Position numbers and translations under genes: made by a program
Notes under the pieces: model-generated
The model's database searches: none
The model's input: the letters and a program-made list of their open reading frames with translations, nothing else
What the model was told of the DNA's origin: nothing
In this document: one piece after another, positions 56,447-64,000 of the stretch
How positions within the stretch are numbered: the stretch's first letter is position 1
Layout of the letters: each line of letters opens with the position of its first letter
DNA from: Variovorax sp. 679
GTDB taxonomy: Bacteria; Pseudomonadota; Gammaproteobacteria; Burkholderiales; Burkholderiaceae_C
DNA: 64,000 bases
Assembly (NCBI RefSeq): GCF_003952185.1
Contig: NZ_RXFS01000014.1
Location: forward strand, 110,752 to 174,751
Reading direction: 5' to 3'

Positions 56447-58774
56447 TTGAAAAAGCATTCCCGCGCCCTGGCGATCGCCATGGCATTCCCTTTCGGCGTG
56501 CCCGCGCTGGCGCAGCAGCAGCCCGCCGATGCGCCTGAAAGCGCGGCAGCCGCAGGCGGCCGCTCGCTGAGCACAGTCACCGTGACGGGCGGCCGGCCGA
56601 CCTCGCTGCCGGCCCAGATCCCCACCACCATCGAAGGCGTGACGCACGACCAGATCGTCGAGACCGTCAACGCCACCGACAGCGAGGACGCGCTGAAGTA
56701 CCTGCCGAGCCTGGTCGTGCGCAAGCGCTACATCGGCGACTTCAACCATGCGGTGCTCGCCACCCGCGCCTCGGGCACAGGCAACAGCGCGCGCTCGATG
56801 GTGTTCGCCGACGGCATCATGCTGTCGAACCCGCTGGGCAACGGCGCCACCTACGCGCCGCGCTGGGGCATGGTGTCGCCGGAGGAGATCGAGCGCGTCG
56901 ACGTGCTCTACGGGCCGTTCTCGGCCGCGTATCCCGGCAACTCGGTGGGCGCTGTGGTCGACTACGTGACGCGCATGCCCACGAAGCTGGAGGCGCACGT
57001 CAAGCTCAGCGGCTTCGTGTCGAACTTCGACCTGTACAACAGCCATTCCTCGCCGGCCGGCCAGCAGCTCGACCTTTCGCTGGGCAGCCGTAGCGGCGAC
57101 TGGTCGTGGTGGCTCAGCGCCTCGCGCACGCACAGCAAGGGGCAGGCGCTGGTGTTCGGCAACCGGCTGGTGAGCGCCGGCACGGTCGGCAGCGCGGGCA
57201 CGCCCGTGACCGGCGCGGTGGGCGGGCTGAACCCGTCGAACCAGCCCTGGTGGCTGGTCGGCGGTTCCACCATCTACGACACCACGCAGGAGCAGGCGAA
57301 GCTCAAGGTGGCGTACGACTTCTCGCCCACCGTGCGCGCCACCTACACGCTGGGCGCATGGAACAACACCACGCACGGCAGCGTCGACACCTGGCTGCGC
57401 GACGCCCTCGGCCGGCCGGTGTACGGCGGGCGGGTGAACATCGGCGGGCGCACCTACAACCTCGATTCGCCGAGCGCCGCGCTCGCGCCCACCGAGACCG
57501 CGCTCACGCACTACATGCACGGCCTCTCGGTGAAGAGCCATACCGGTGGCGTGTTCGACTGGGAGGTGGCGGCCAGCCTGTTCGACTACTCGCGCGACAC
57601 CTCGCGCACGCCCACCACGCCGCTGCCGGGCGCCTTCAGTGGCGGCCCGGGCCGCACCACCGACATGGGCGGCTCCGGCTGGAACACCTTCAAGGCGGCC
57701 GGCACCTGGCGCCCCACCGGCTCGGCCGAGGGCGTGGGCGCGCACGTGGTCGACTTCGGCTTCCAGCAGGACACGGCGCGCCTGCGCACCAGCGTGGGCA
57801 ACACGCTCGACTGGATCAACGGTTCGCCCGTCACGCCGTTCTCGGCCTTCAACGGCAACACCCGGCTGCAGTCGCTCTACGTGCAGGACACCTGGCGCTT
57901 CGCGCAGGACTGGAAGACCACGCTCGGCCTGCGCCACGAGCGCTGGGAAGCCTACGGCGGCCAACTCGGCAACGCGAGCGCGCTGCTGAACTTCTCGCCG
58001 CGCAAGAACAGCTACGACTCGCCCAAGGCCGCCATCGCGTGGCAGGCCACTTCCGACTGGCTCTTCAAGGCCTCGACCGGCCGCGCGGTGCGCATGCCCA
58101 CGGTGACCGAGCTCTACCAGGGCTCGATCGACGGCAACCGCATCGTCAACACCAACCCGAACCTGCGCCCCGAGCGCTCGTGGACCACCGAGCTCAGCGC
58201 CGAGCGCGACCTGAAGGGCTGGGGGCTCGACGGCGTGCTGCGCACCACGCTGTTCTTCGAGAACACGAAGGACGCGCTCTACACGCAGGCGCTGAACAAC
58301 CTCGTGAGCACGGTGCAGAACGTCGACGCCATCCGCACGCGCGGGCTCGAAGTGGCGATGAACGCGGTCGACGTGGGCGTGCAGGGGCTCGACCTGAGCG
58401 GCAGCCTCACGCTGACCCGCTCGAAGATCACCGCCAACAGCGGCTTCCCGGCCAGCGTCGGCCACGACCAGCCGCGGGTGCCGAGGGTGCGCGCCACGAT
58501 GCTGGCCACTTACCGGCCGGACGCCCGCTGGAGCTACACCGTCGGCGCGCGCTACAGCGGCAGGCAGTACGGCACGCTCGACAACAGCGACCCCAACGGC
58601 TTCGCGTACATGGGCTTCTCGAAGTTCTTCGTGGTCGACGCGCGCATACGCTACCGGATCGACCGGCAGTGGAGCGCCTCGTTCGGCATCGACAACCTGA
58701 ACAACAACAAGTACTGGGCTTTCCACCCGTACCCGCAGCGCACCTACGTGGCCGAACTCAAGTTCGACCTTTGA
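56447..58774 (+). CDS. TonB-dependent outer-membrane receptor, probably for copper
   Basis: A 775-residue outer-membrane receptor. The signal peptide (about residues 1-24) ends PALA before QQQPADAPES. A TonB-box-like STVTVTG (about 42-48) precedes the plug domain (TIEGVTHDQIVETVNATDSEDALKYLPSL in part, then ERVDVLYGPFSAAYPGNSVG). The rest is a 22-stranded barrel ending with the C-terminal Phe-x-Leu, KFDL. The start is TTG 56447, supported by GGAGAAGG six bases upstream and by the lysine-rich signal start; an ATG at 56306 would place the signal 47 residues inside. Neighbours DUF2946 and YcnI-PCuAC point to copper uptake (OprC/NosA type). Confidence 0.9.
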   Translation: MKKHSRALAIAMAFPFGVPALAQQQPADAPESAAAAGGRSLSTVTVTGGRPTSLPAQIPTTIEGVTHDQIVETVNATDSEDALKYLPSLVVRKRYIGDFNHAVLATRASGTGNSARSMVFADGIMLSNPLGNGATYAPRWGMVSPEEIERVDVLYGPFSAAYPGNSVGAVVDYVTRMPTKLEAHVKLSGFVSNFDLYNSHSSPAGQQLDLSLGSRSGDWSWWLSASRTHSKGQALVFGNRLVSAGTVGSAGTPVTGAVGGLNPSNQPWWLVGGSTIYDTTQEQAKLKVAYDFSPTVRATYTLGAWNNTTHGSVDTWLRDALGRPVYGGRVNIGGRTYNLDSPSAALAPTETALTHYMHGLSVKSHTGGVFDWEVAASLFDYSRDTSRTPTTPLPGAFSGGPGRTTDMGGSGWNTFKAAGTWRPTGSAEGVGAHVVDFGFQQDTARLRTSVGNTLDWINGSPVTPFSAFNGNTRLQSLYVQDTWRFAQDWKTTLGLRHERWEAYGGQLGNASALLNFSPRKNSYDSPKAAIAWQATSDWLFKASTGRAVRMPTVTELYQGSIDGNRIVNTNPNLRPERSWTTELSAERDLKGWGLDGVLRTTLFFENTKDALYTQALNNLVSTVQNVDAIRTRGLEVAMNAVDVGVQGLDLSGSLTLTRSKITANSGFPASVGHDQPRVPRVRATMLATYRPDARWSYTVGARYSGRQYGTLDNSDPNGFAYMGFSKFFVVDARIRYRIDRQWSASFGIDNLNNNKYWAFHPYPQRTYVAELKFDL

Positions 58775-58806
58775 CTCTCTCATTCCAACTGCAAGGACCA
58801 CACGAC

Positions 58807-59721
58807 ATGATGAACACGACTTCGACGGCCTTCCTCAGGACCACCGCCGCGGCATGCGCCATGCTGGCCGGCATGGGCGCCGCCGTGGCGCACGTCACGC
58901 TGCGGCCGGGCGGCGTCACCGTCGGCAGCGACTACGACGCCGCCTTCCGCGTCGGCCACGCCTGCGAAGGCGCCAAGGCCACCACCGGCCTGGCCGTGCG
59001 CCTGCCCAAGGGCTTCATCCTGAGCGACGCGCAGGCGCGCAAGGGGTGGAAGCTCGACGTGCAGAAGGCCGGCGACGGCGAGGTCCGCTGGACCGCAGAG
59101 AAGCCCGAGAACGCGCTGCCCGGCAGCGAGCGCGCCGAATTCGTGCTGCGCGGCAAGGTGCCCGCCACGCCCGGCACGCTGTGGTTCAAGGTGCTGCAGA
59201 CCTGCGACACCGGTGTGGCCGACTGGGCCGAGGTGCCGGCCTCGGGCAACTCGACCGCCGGCCTGAAGAGCCCGGCCGCGAAGCTCAACGTGGTGGCCCA
59301 AGGCGTGGCAACGGTCGACGTTCGCGACGGCTGGGTGCGCCAGTCGGTGCCGGGCCAGAGCGGCACGGGCGCCTTCATGAAGCTGACCTCGCCCACGGGC
59401 GCGAAGCTGGTGAGCATCTCCACGCCGGCCGCGGGCGTTGCCGAAGTGCACGAGATGAAGATGGAAGGCGACACCATGAAGATGCGCGAACTCGCTGGCG
59501 GTCTCGACCTGCCGGCGGGCCAGACCGTCGAGCTCAAGCCCGGCGGCTATCACGTGATGATGATGGACCTGAAGGGCGCGCTGGCGAAAGGCGCGACCGT
59601 GCCGATGACGCTGAAGTTCGAGGACGCCAAGGGCGCGAAGACTTCGCTCGACGTGACGCTGCCGGTGGGTACGCCCGAAGGTGCCGATGCCGCCGGAGCG
59701 GCGCACCAGCACAAGCACTGA
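58807..59721 (+). CDS. YcnI (DUF1775)-PCuAC fusion copper-binding protein
   Basis: A 304-residue periplasmic protein. After the signal peptide (cleavage before HVTLRPGG) a DUF1775/YcnI domain (about 29-170) begins with the His that, in characterised YcnI, becomes the copper-binding N-terminus. A PCuAC domain follows (about 178-285) with the Met/His copper motif VHEMKMEGDTMKMRE and later GYHVMMMDL. The C-terminus ends HQHKH, a further metal site. PCuAC proteins deliver Cu(I) to cytochrome oxidase. The ATG pair at 58807 lies 32 bp after the receptor gene, so the two are one operon. Confidence 0.92.
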   Translation: MMNTTSTAFLRTTAAACAMLAGMGAAVAHVTLRPGGVTVGSDYDAAFRVGHACEGAKATTGLAVRLPKGFILSDAQARKGWKLDVQKAGDGEVRWTAEKPENALPGSERAEFVLRGKVPATPGTLWFKVLQTCDTGVADWAEVPASGNSTAGLKSPAAKLNVVAQGVATVDVRDGWVRQSVPGQSGTGAFMKLTSPTGAKLVSISTPAAGVAEVHEMKMEGDTMKMRELAGGLDLPAGQTVELKPGGYHVMMMDLKGALAKGATVPMTLKFEDAKGAKTSLDVTLPVGTPEGADAAGAAHQHKH

Positions 59722-59731
59722 GCGGCTTTTC

Positions 59732-61450
59732 TCAGAGCAGCTGGTCCGGCGCCAGCGGCCCGAAGAGCCTGAGCAGCAGGCGCAGCATGGCGCCGGCGTC
59801 GGGCTCGGTGGTGGTGTCCTTCAGGCCGCTGCCCTCGGGCGCGCGCCACAGCAGCGAGCCGTCGACCAGCTCGACGTGCCAGGAGCGCTCGTGCATGCCG
59901 CGCTCGATCTGCTCGGACGCCGCGCGCGAAAGCTCGGTGCTGCGGATCAGCAGCGCGATCTCGGTGTTCTGCAGCTGCGAGCGCAGGTCGAGGTTCATCG
60001 AGCCCACCACCAGCAGGCGACCGTCCATCACCAGCACTTTGGAGTGCAGCATCGCGCGCGATTCGCCCGAGATGCCCGTGCTGCCGCCGCCCGAGGAGCC
60101 ACCGAAGACATTGCCGAAGCTCGCCTGCTCGCTGCGCAGCTCGTAGAGCTCGATGCCCATCTTCAGCAGCTCCTCGCGGTGGCGCGCATAGCCCACGTGC
60201 GCCACCGGCGCGTCGTTCGAGGCCAGCGAGTTGGTCAGCACGCGGATGCGCACGCCCCGGGCGCGCGCCGTGGAAAAGGCCTGCAGCATGTCCTTTCCGG
60301 GCACGAAGTAGGGCGAGATGATGATCAGGTCGGCGCGTGCCTGGCCGATGAGTTGCAGCAGTCCCTCAACCACGGTGTCGCCGCCGGCAGCCAGGCTGGA
60401 GGCTGCCTCCAGCGAGGCTGCGCCGGGGGAGGCGTCGGCCCTGTCGTCTGGCCGGCTGACCACGAGGCCGGGGGCCTTCGTGTTGCCGGGGTCCGAGTCG
60501 GCGGGGATCTTGCCGGGCTTGTCGGCCAGCATCACGGCCGGCGCCCAGACGAAGGTGGCGGTGCGCAGGTCGAGCGGCTTTTCGTCCCAGGCGCGGGCGC
60601 GCTGCTCGGCCGTGGGGGTGCCGGCGGCTTCCTGTTCGCGGGCCGATTCCTCTGCCAGCTCCTGGTCGGCTTTTCTCGCGCGGTCGCGCATGGCCTGCAG
60701 TTCCTCGCGCGTGACCAGCGACTGCACCGGGTAGGCGCGCTCGTTGTTCCAGTAGCTGTCGAAGCTGCGCGACAGGTCCTGCACGATGGGGCCGGCCGCC
60801 AGCACGTCGACATCGACGAAGTTGCCGGTGGTTGCGTTGCCGAAGTAGGCATCTCCGAGGTTGCGTCCACCCGCCACGGCCAGCACGTTGTCGGCCACGA
60901 ACATCTTGTTGTGCATGCGCTGCTGGATGCGCGAGGCGTCGTCGATCGAGTTGAGCAGGCGGCTGAAGGTGGAATCGCGCGAGCCTGCCAGCGGGTTGAA
61001 GAGCCGCATCTCGATGTTCGGGATGAAGGCCAGGCCCAGCACCAGTGCGTCGCGGCCGGTGGTGTGGAAGTCGTCGAGCAGTACGCGCACCCGCACACCG
61101 CGCTCGGCGGCCGTGCGCAGGCCGCGCAGCAGGCGGCCGGTGCTGGCGTCGGCGTGGATGGCGTAGTACTGGAGGTCCAGCGTCTTCTGGGCGCCCTCGA
61201 TCAGCGCGAGCCGGCTGCCGTAGGCGGCTTGCGGGCCGCCCATCAGCAGGAAGCCGGATTCGTAGCGGGCCTTGTCGGCCTGGCGGCGCTGCTGCACGAG
61301 CTCGGCCAGCGCGGTGCCGGTGGCCGGCGAGGCGATGGCGGTCGAGACGGGGCGGTCGACGTTCTGCGGCAGTTGCGCGCAGGCGCCGAGGATCAGCAGC
61401 GCCAGCAGTGCCGTGTATCGGCGGACCAGCGTCTGGAAGGAAGAAGGCAT
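59732..61450 (-). CDS. Phospholipase D-family lipoprotein (cardiolipin synthase-like)
   Basis: A 572-residue protein with lipobox LGAC (Cys24). Two phospholipase D domains each carry an HxKx4D-type motif: HNKMFVAD starting at His180, and HSKVLVMD near residue 465. GGRNLGD and GSMNLD complete the active-site halves. Between them is a charged, Ala-rich insertion (about 260-380). Such proteins move phosphatidyl groups or hydrolyse phosphodiesters; relatives include ClsC-type cardiolipin synthases. Being a lipoprotein, it acts in the envelope. It is convergent with the copper operon, 10 bp apart. Confidence 0.9.
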   Translation of the reverse strand: MPSSFQTLVRRYTALLALLILGACAQLPQNVDRPVSTAIASPATGTALAELVQQRRQADKARYESGFLLMGGPQAAYGSRLALIEGAQKTLDLQYYAIHADASTGRLLRGLRTAAERGVRVRVLLDDFHTTGRDALVLGLAFIPNIEMRLFNPLAGSRDSTFSRLLNSIDDASRIQQRMHNKMFVADNVLAVAGGRNLGDAYFGNATTGNFVDVDVLAAGPIVQDLSRSFDSYWNNERAYPVQSLVTREELQAMRDRARKADQELAEESAREQEAAGTPTAEQRARAWDEKPLDLRTATFVWAPAVMLADKPGKIPADSDPGNTKAPGLVVSRPDDRADASPGAASLEAASSLAAGGDTVVEGLLQLIGQARADLIIISPYFVPGKDMLQAFSTARARGVRIRVLTNSLASNDAPVAHVGYARHREELLKMGIELYELRSEQASFGNVFGGSSGGGSTGISGESRAMLHSKVLVMDGRLLVVGSMNLDLRSQLQNTEIALLIRSTELSRAASEQIERGMHERSWHVELVDGSLLWRAPEGSGLKDTTTEPDAGAMLRLLLRLFGPLAPDQLL

Positions 61451-61501
61451 GCGGCTTTCCCGGGGCTTGGAGGGAGGTGCCGCATATATAGCCTAGTCGG
61501 C

Positions 61502-61530
61502 GCCCGCCGCGCGTCGGACGGCAGGCGGGC
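61502..61530 (-). terminator. GC-rich hairpin after the ABC-F gene
   Basis: GCCCGCC (61502-61508) and GGCGGGC (61524-61530) form a perfect 7-bp stem, just past the ABC-F stop codon at 61538. There is no clear U-run; a weak terminator is likely. Confidence 0.4.
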
Positions 61531-61537
61531 CCGGATG

Positions 61538-63436
61538 TCAGCGCCCGGCGGTGAGTTCTTCCTGGCGCTCCATGGCGGCGAGCAGTTCGTCGTCGATCCT
61601 GGCGTGGCGCTCGGCCAGCTCGGCCGCGCGCGAGGAGTCGGTGGCGTAGATGGCGCCGCCGTCGATTTCGAGCATTTCCGTGATGCGCTTCTGCTCGACT
61701 TCGAGGGCTTCGATCTGGGCGGGGAGGGCGTCGAGTTCGCGCTGCTCTTTATATGAGAGCTTCTTGCGGGCGCCTGCAGCGGCCTTGGGCGCGGGAGCTT
61801 CCGCGGCAGGGGCGGGCGCGGGAGCTGCGGCCGGCGCGGCGGCAAGGCGCTGTTCGGCGATCTCGCGGGCGCGTTTCGACTGGGTCAGCCAGTCCTGCAC
61901 GCTGCCTTCGTACTCGCGCCAGCGGCCGTCGCCTTCATAGGCGATGGTGCTGGTGACGACGTTGTCCAGGAAGGTGCGGTCGTGGCTCACGAGGAACACG
62001 GTGCCGTCGTAGTCCTGCAGCAGGTTCTCGAGCAGCTCGAGGGTGTCGATGTCGAGGTCGTTGGTCGGCTCGTCCAGCACCAGCACGTTGGCCGGACGGG
62101 CGAACAGGCGCGCCAGCAGCAGGCGGTTGCGCTCGCCGCCGCTGAGCGAGCGAACGGGGGAGTTGGCGCGCGCGGGGGAGAAGAGGAAGTCGGAGAGGTA
62201 GCTCTTGACGTGCTTCTTCTGGGTGCCGATCTCGATCCACTCGCTGCCTGGGCTGATGAAGTCTTCCAGCGTGGCGTCGAGGTCGAGCTTGTCGCGCATC
62301 TGGTCGAAATACGCTACCTGCAGGTTGGTGCCGCGGCGGATCTTGCCGCTGTCGGGCTCGAGCTCCCCGAGGATCAGCTTCAGCAGGGTGCTCTTGCCCG
62401 CGCCGTTGGGGCCGAGCAGGCCGACCTTGTCGCCGCGCAGGATGGTGCCGCTGAACTTGCGGATGACGGTCTTCTCGCCGAAGGACTTGGTGGCGTCGGT
62501 GAGCTCGGCCACGATCTTTCCGCTGGATTGGCCGGAGGCCACGTCCATGTTGACGCTGCCTTGCACGTTCCGGCGGGCGGCGTGGCTGGCGCGCAGTTCC
62601 TGCAGGCGGGTGATGCGGCTCTGGCTGCGGGTGCGGCGGGCTTCCACGCCCTTGCGGATCCAGATTTCTTCCTGGGCCAGGAGCTTGTCGGCCTTGGCGT
62701 TGATGACTGCCTCCTGGGCGAGCTGCTCTTCCTTCTGGGCGAGGTACTGCTCGAAGTTGCCGGGGTAGGAGCCCAGCTTGCCCCGGTCGAGTTCGACGAT
62801 CCGGGTGGCGACGCGGTTCAGGAAGCTGCGGTCATGGGTGACTGTGACGACGCTGCCCTTGAAGTCGATCAGCAACTGTTCGAGCCATTCGATGGAGTCG
62901 AGGTCCAGGTGGTTGGTGGGCTCGTCCAGCAGGAGGACGTCTGGAGCAGCCACCAGGGCCTGGGCGAGGGCCACGCGCTTGCGGGTGCCGCCGGAGAGCG
63001 AGCCGACGCGGGCGTCGCGGTCGAGATGGAGGCGGTGAAGCGTTTCTTCGACGCGCTGTTCCCAGTTCCAGGCGTCGAAGGCTTCGATCTGGGACTGGAG
63101 GGCGTCGAGATCTAGGCCATCAGCGCCAGAGAGATAAAGGTCACGCAGCGCGATGACGGGGGCGAGGCCCTGGCTGGCGGCGGTGAAGACATCCGCATCC
63201 ATGTCCAGCGCGGGCTCCTGGGCAACGTAGGCCACGCGGAGGTTCTGCTGCAGCTGGAGGGTGCCGTCATCGGTCTTCTCCAGGCCGCCCAATATCTTGA
63301 GCAGGGAAGACTTGCCCGCGCCATTGCGGCCGATCAGGCCGATGCGCTCGGATTCGAGAAGAGAGAAGTCCGCATGATCCAGCAGCGGGACGTGACCGAA
63401 CGCGAGCTGCGCGTCGAGGAGTGTGATGAGTGCCAT
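61538..63436 (-). CDS. uup: ABC-F family ATPase (Uup type)
   Basis: A 632-residue cytoplasmic protein with two ABC cassettes and no membrane segments. Cassette 1 has Walker A GRNGAGKSS (36-44), signature LSGGTRKR and Walker B LLLDEPTNHLD. Cassette 2 has GPNGAGKST (about 350), LSGGERNR and LVLDEPTNDLD. The linker between them is the charged P-site-tRNA-interaction type. The C-terminus has an Ala/Pro-rich linker then a coiled coil (KLSYKEQRELDALPAQIEALE), the hallmark of Uup, which binds DNA and ribosomes and limits transposon excision in E. coli. Normal length, no damage. Confidence 0.92.
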   Translation of the reverse strand: MALITLLDAQLAFGHVPLLDHADFSLLESERIGLIGRNGAGKSSLLKILGGLEKTDDGTLQLQQNLRVAYVAQEPALDMDADVFTAASQGLAPVIALRDLYLSGADGLDLDALQSQIEAFDAWNWEQRVEETLHRLHLDRDARVGSLSGGTRKRVALAQALVAAPDVLLLDEPTNHLDLDSIEWLEQLLIDFKGSVVTVTHDRSFLNRVATRIVELDRGKLGSYPGNFEQYLAQKEEQLAQEAVINAKADKLLAQEEIWIRKGVEARRTRSQSRITRLQELRASHAARRNVQGSVNMDVASGQSSGKIVAELTDATKSFGEKTVIRKFSGTILRGDKVGLLGPNGAGKSTLLKLILGELEPDSGKIRRGTNLQVAYFDQMRDKLDLDATLEDFISPGSEWIEIGTQKKHVKSYLSDFLFSPARANSPVRSLSGGERNRLLLARLFARPANVLVLDEPTNDLDIDTLELLENLLQDYDGTVFLVSHDRTFLDNVVTSTIAYEGDGRWREYEGSVQDWLTQSKRAREIAEQRLAAAPAAAPAPAPAAEAPAPKAAAGARKKLSYKEQRELDALPAQIEALEVEQKRITEMLEIDGGAIYATDSSRAAELAERHARIDDELLAAMERQEELTAGR

Positions 63437-63556
63437 GTGGCGCGGATTATCGGAGGAGCCAGTGACGGGGCCTTGCGGCAGGGGCGCTTCCCTGCTTCTC
63501 TATATATGGATGAGAGCGTTCAAGAAGGCTCTGTTCAAGTTTCTGCTCGATCAGGC

Positions 63557-63584
63557 TTGCGGGGACTGAAATCTGTCATATACT
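63557..63584 (+). promoter_or_regulatory. Tandem promoter 1
   Basis: TTGCGG (63557-63562), a 16-bp spacer and TATACT (63579-63584). Four bases follow before GGCTTCGCTG. Confidence 0.6.
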
Positions 63585-63675
63585 CGTGGGCTTCGCTGCT
63601 GAATGCTCTTGGTGTTCAGGCCTAGCCGGTCTCTTCGGGGTTGGTTGGATGGGGTGAAGAAAAAGTCTTCGAAAG

Positions 63676-63705
63676 TTGACGCGGTTTGAAAAAACGGTGC
63701 ATAAT
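63676..63705 (+). promoter_or_regulatory. Tandem promoter 2
   Basis: TTGACG (63676-63681), an 18-bp spacer and CATAAT (63700-63705). Four bases follow before GGCTTCGCTG. Confidence 0.65.
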
Positions 63706-63797
63706 CGAAGGCTTCGCTGAAACGAGCTGCTTCAGTGGCTTGCGATGAGAGTTGCGGGTTGCGAAAGAGGTTGGTTGAAGCGAAAAGCCAAGAAAGT

Positions 63798-63828
63798 TTG
63801 GTGAGATTTGAAAAAATCGTGCTAGACT
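63798..63828 (+). promoter_or_regulatory. Tandem promoter 3
   Basis: TTGGTG (63798-63803), a 19-bp spacer and TAGACT (63823-63828). Four bases follow before GGCTCCGCTG. The -35 box is weak. Confidence 0.55.
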
Positions 63829-63912
63829 ACAAGGCTCCGCTGAAATGACTTCGGCGGCTGACAATGAAAATTGTGAGCTGCGAATAACGAAGAAATAGAA
63901 GGCGAAAAAAGT

Positions 63913-63942
63913 TTGATGATTCTTTAAAAATCATGCTAGACT
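63913..63942 (+). promoter_or_regulatory. Tandem promoter 4
   Basis: TTGATG (63913-63918), an 18-bp spacer and TAGACT (63937-63942). Four bases follow before GGCTTCGCTG. The spacer holds the dyad ATGATT/AATCAT. Confidence 0.6.
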
Positions 63943-64000
63943 ACAAGGCTTCGCTGATCGCAGCAAAGCAAACGAAGTAAACGACAAGTTGCTTCGGTGA

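Larger units (their letters stand above)
63437..64000. other. Gene-free region with tandem promoter units, leader of an operon beyond the window
   Basis: No convincing gene is present. Bases 63437-63550 should hold the ABC-F promoter. From 63551 to the edge the sequence is AT-richer and contains four related units whose common element GGCTTCGCTG (GGCTCCGCTG in unit 3) starts at 63589, 63710, 63833 and 63947. Units 2-4 also share a short dyad around TTTGAAAAAA or CTTTAAAAA before the -10 box. TTCTTTAAAAA in the last unit resembles the boxA region of rRNA leaders. An rRNA operon to the right is the best guess. Confidence 0.65.

Noticed and set aside
63622..63864. An 80-residue minus-strand frame in the right-hand gene-free region
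   Set aside because: It has no ribosome site and runs antisense through the tandem promoter units.
63557..63956. The repeated units at the right edge as a CRISPR array or coding repeats
   Set aside because: Units are about 115-123 bp with only short conserved blocks, lack the uniform repeat-spacer pattern, and contain -35/-10 boxes at fixed places.

Overview
The window is GC-rich (well above 60% by eye), tightly packed bacterial chromosome. It resembles a Comamonadaceae betaproteobacterium, most likely Variovorax or a close relative. Grounds for this are DUF3567 and DUF3108 proteins, Bug-type and Liv-type solute-binding proteins, alanine/lysine-rich granule-associated proteins, GTG/TTG starts with strong Shine-Dalgarno sequences, and an intergenic repeat of a kind I associate with that family. 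No rRNA, tRNA, CRISPR array, insertion sequence or phage gene was found. The genus is inferred, not tested.

Layout. 1-2905: end of a DUF4350/MoxR/DUF58 operon. 2950-3513: DUF805 protein with a pilin-like C-terminal helix. 3510-7483 (minus): OmpR-type response regulator, histidine kinase, sterol-desaturase-like hydroxylase and arginase, overlapping or nearly so, facing a small exported cysteine-repeat protein (7652-8053). 8057-10114: S9 prolyl oligopeptidase. 10324-14770: neutral-lipid/PHA storage cluster (wax ester synthase/DGAT, two Ala/Lys-tailed granule proteins, TetR regulator, lipase-like hydrolase). 14828-20195 (minus): orphan type VI secretion island (VgrG, DUF2169, PAAR-like DUF4150, candidate effector, candidate immunity protein) joined by stop/start overlaps. 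21061-31403: TetR-centred module with a self-sufficient CYP102-type P450, a Liv-type binding protein, an acyl-CoA ligase and a single-chain biotin-dependent acyl-CoA carboxylase. 31469-36538: SGNH hydrolase, YXWGXW protein, purU, omega-amino-acid aminotransferase, O6-alkylguanine-DNA alkyltransferase and a 39-residue membrane peptide.

36751-44080: three co-directional genes for a small secreted protein, a CsgG-like outer-membrane lipoprotein and a 1776-residue repeat adhesin. The order matches the hfaA-hfaB-hfaD holdfast-anchor genes of Caulobacter, but the last protein is far larger and carries an internal 305-residue tandem duplication. This is the least expected system in the window. 44151-54651: ChaN-like lipoprotein, AbrB-type membrane protein, DUF3567, DUF3108, fumarylacetoacetate hydrolase-family enzyme, LuxR regulator facing a FAD monooxygenase/DUF2783/Bug gene set, MORN-like protein and glyoxalase-fold protein. 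54704-59721: TraB/GumN protein and a likely copper module (DUF2946, TonB receptor, YcnI-PCuAC fusion). 59732-63436: phospholipase D lipoprotein and Uup-like ABC-F ATPase. 63437-64000: no gene, but four tandem promoter-like units of about 115-123 bp pointing out of the window, probably serving an rRNA or other very highly expressed operon just beyond the right edge.

How the parts may work together: the storage cluster and the P450/ligase/carboxylase module both handle long acyl chains. The T6SS island and the adhesin locus are surface or competition functions. The right-hand part holds copper handling and housekeeping genes.
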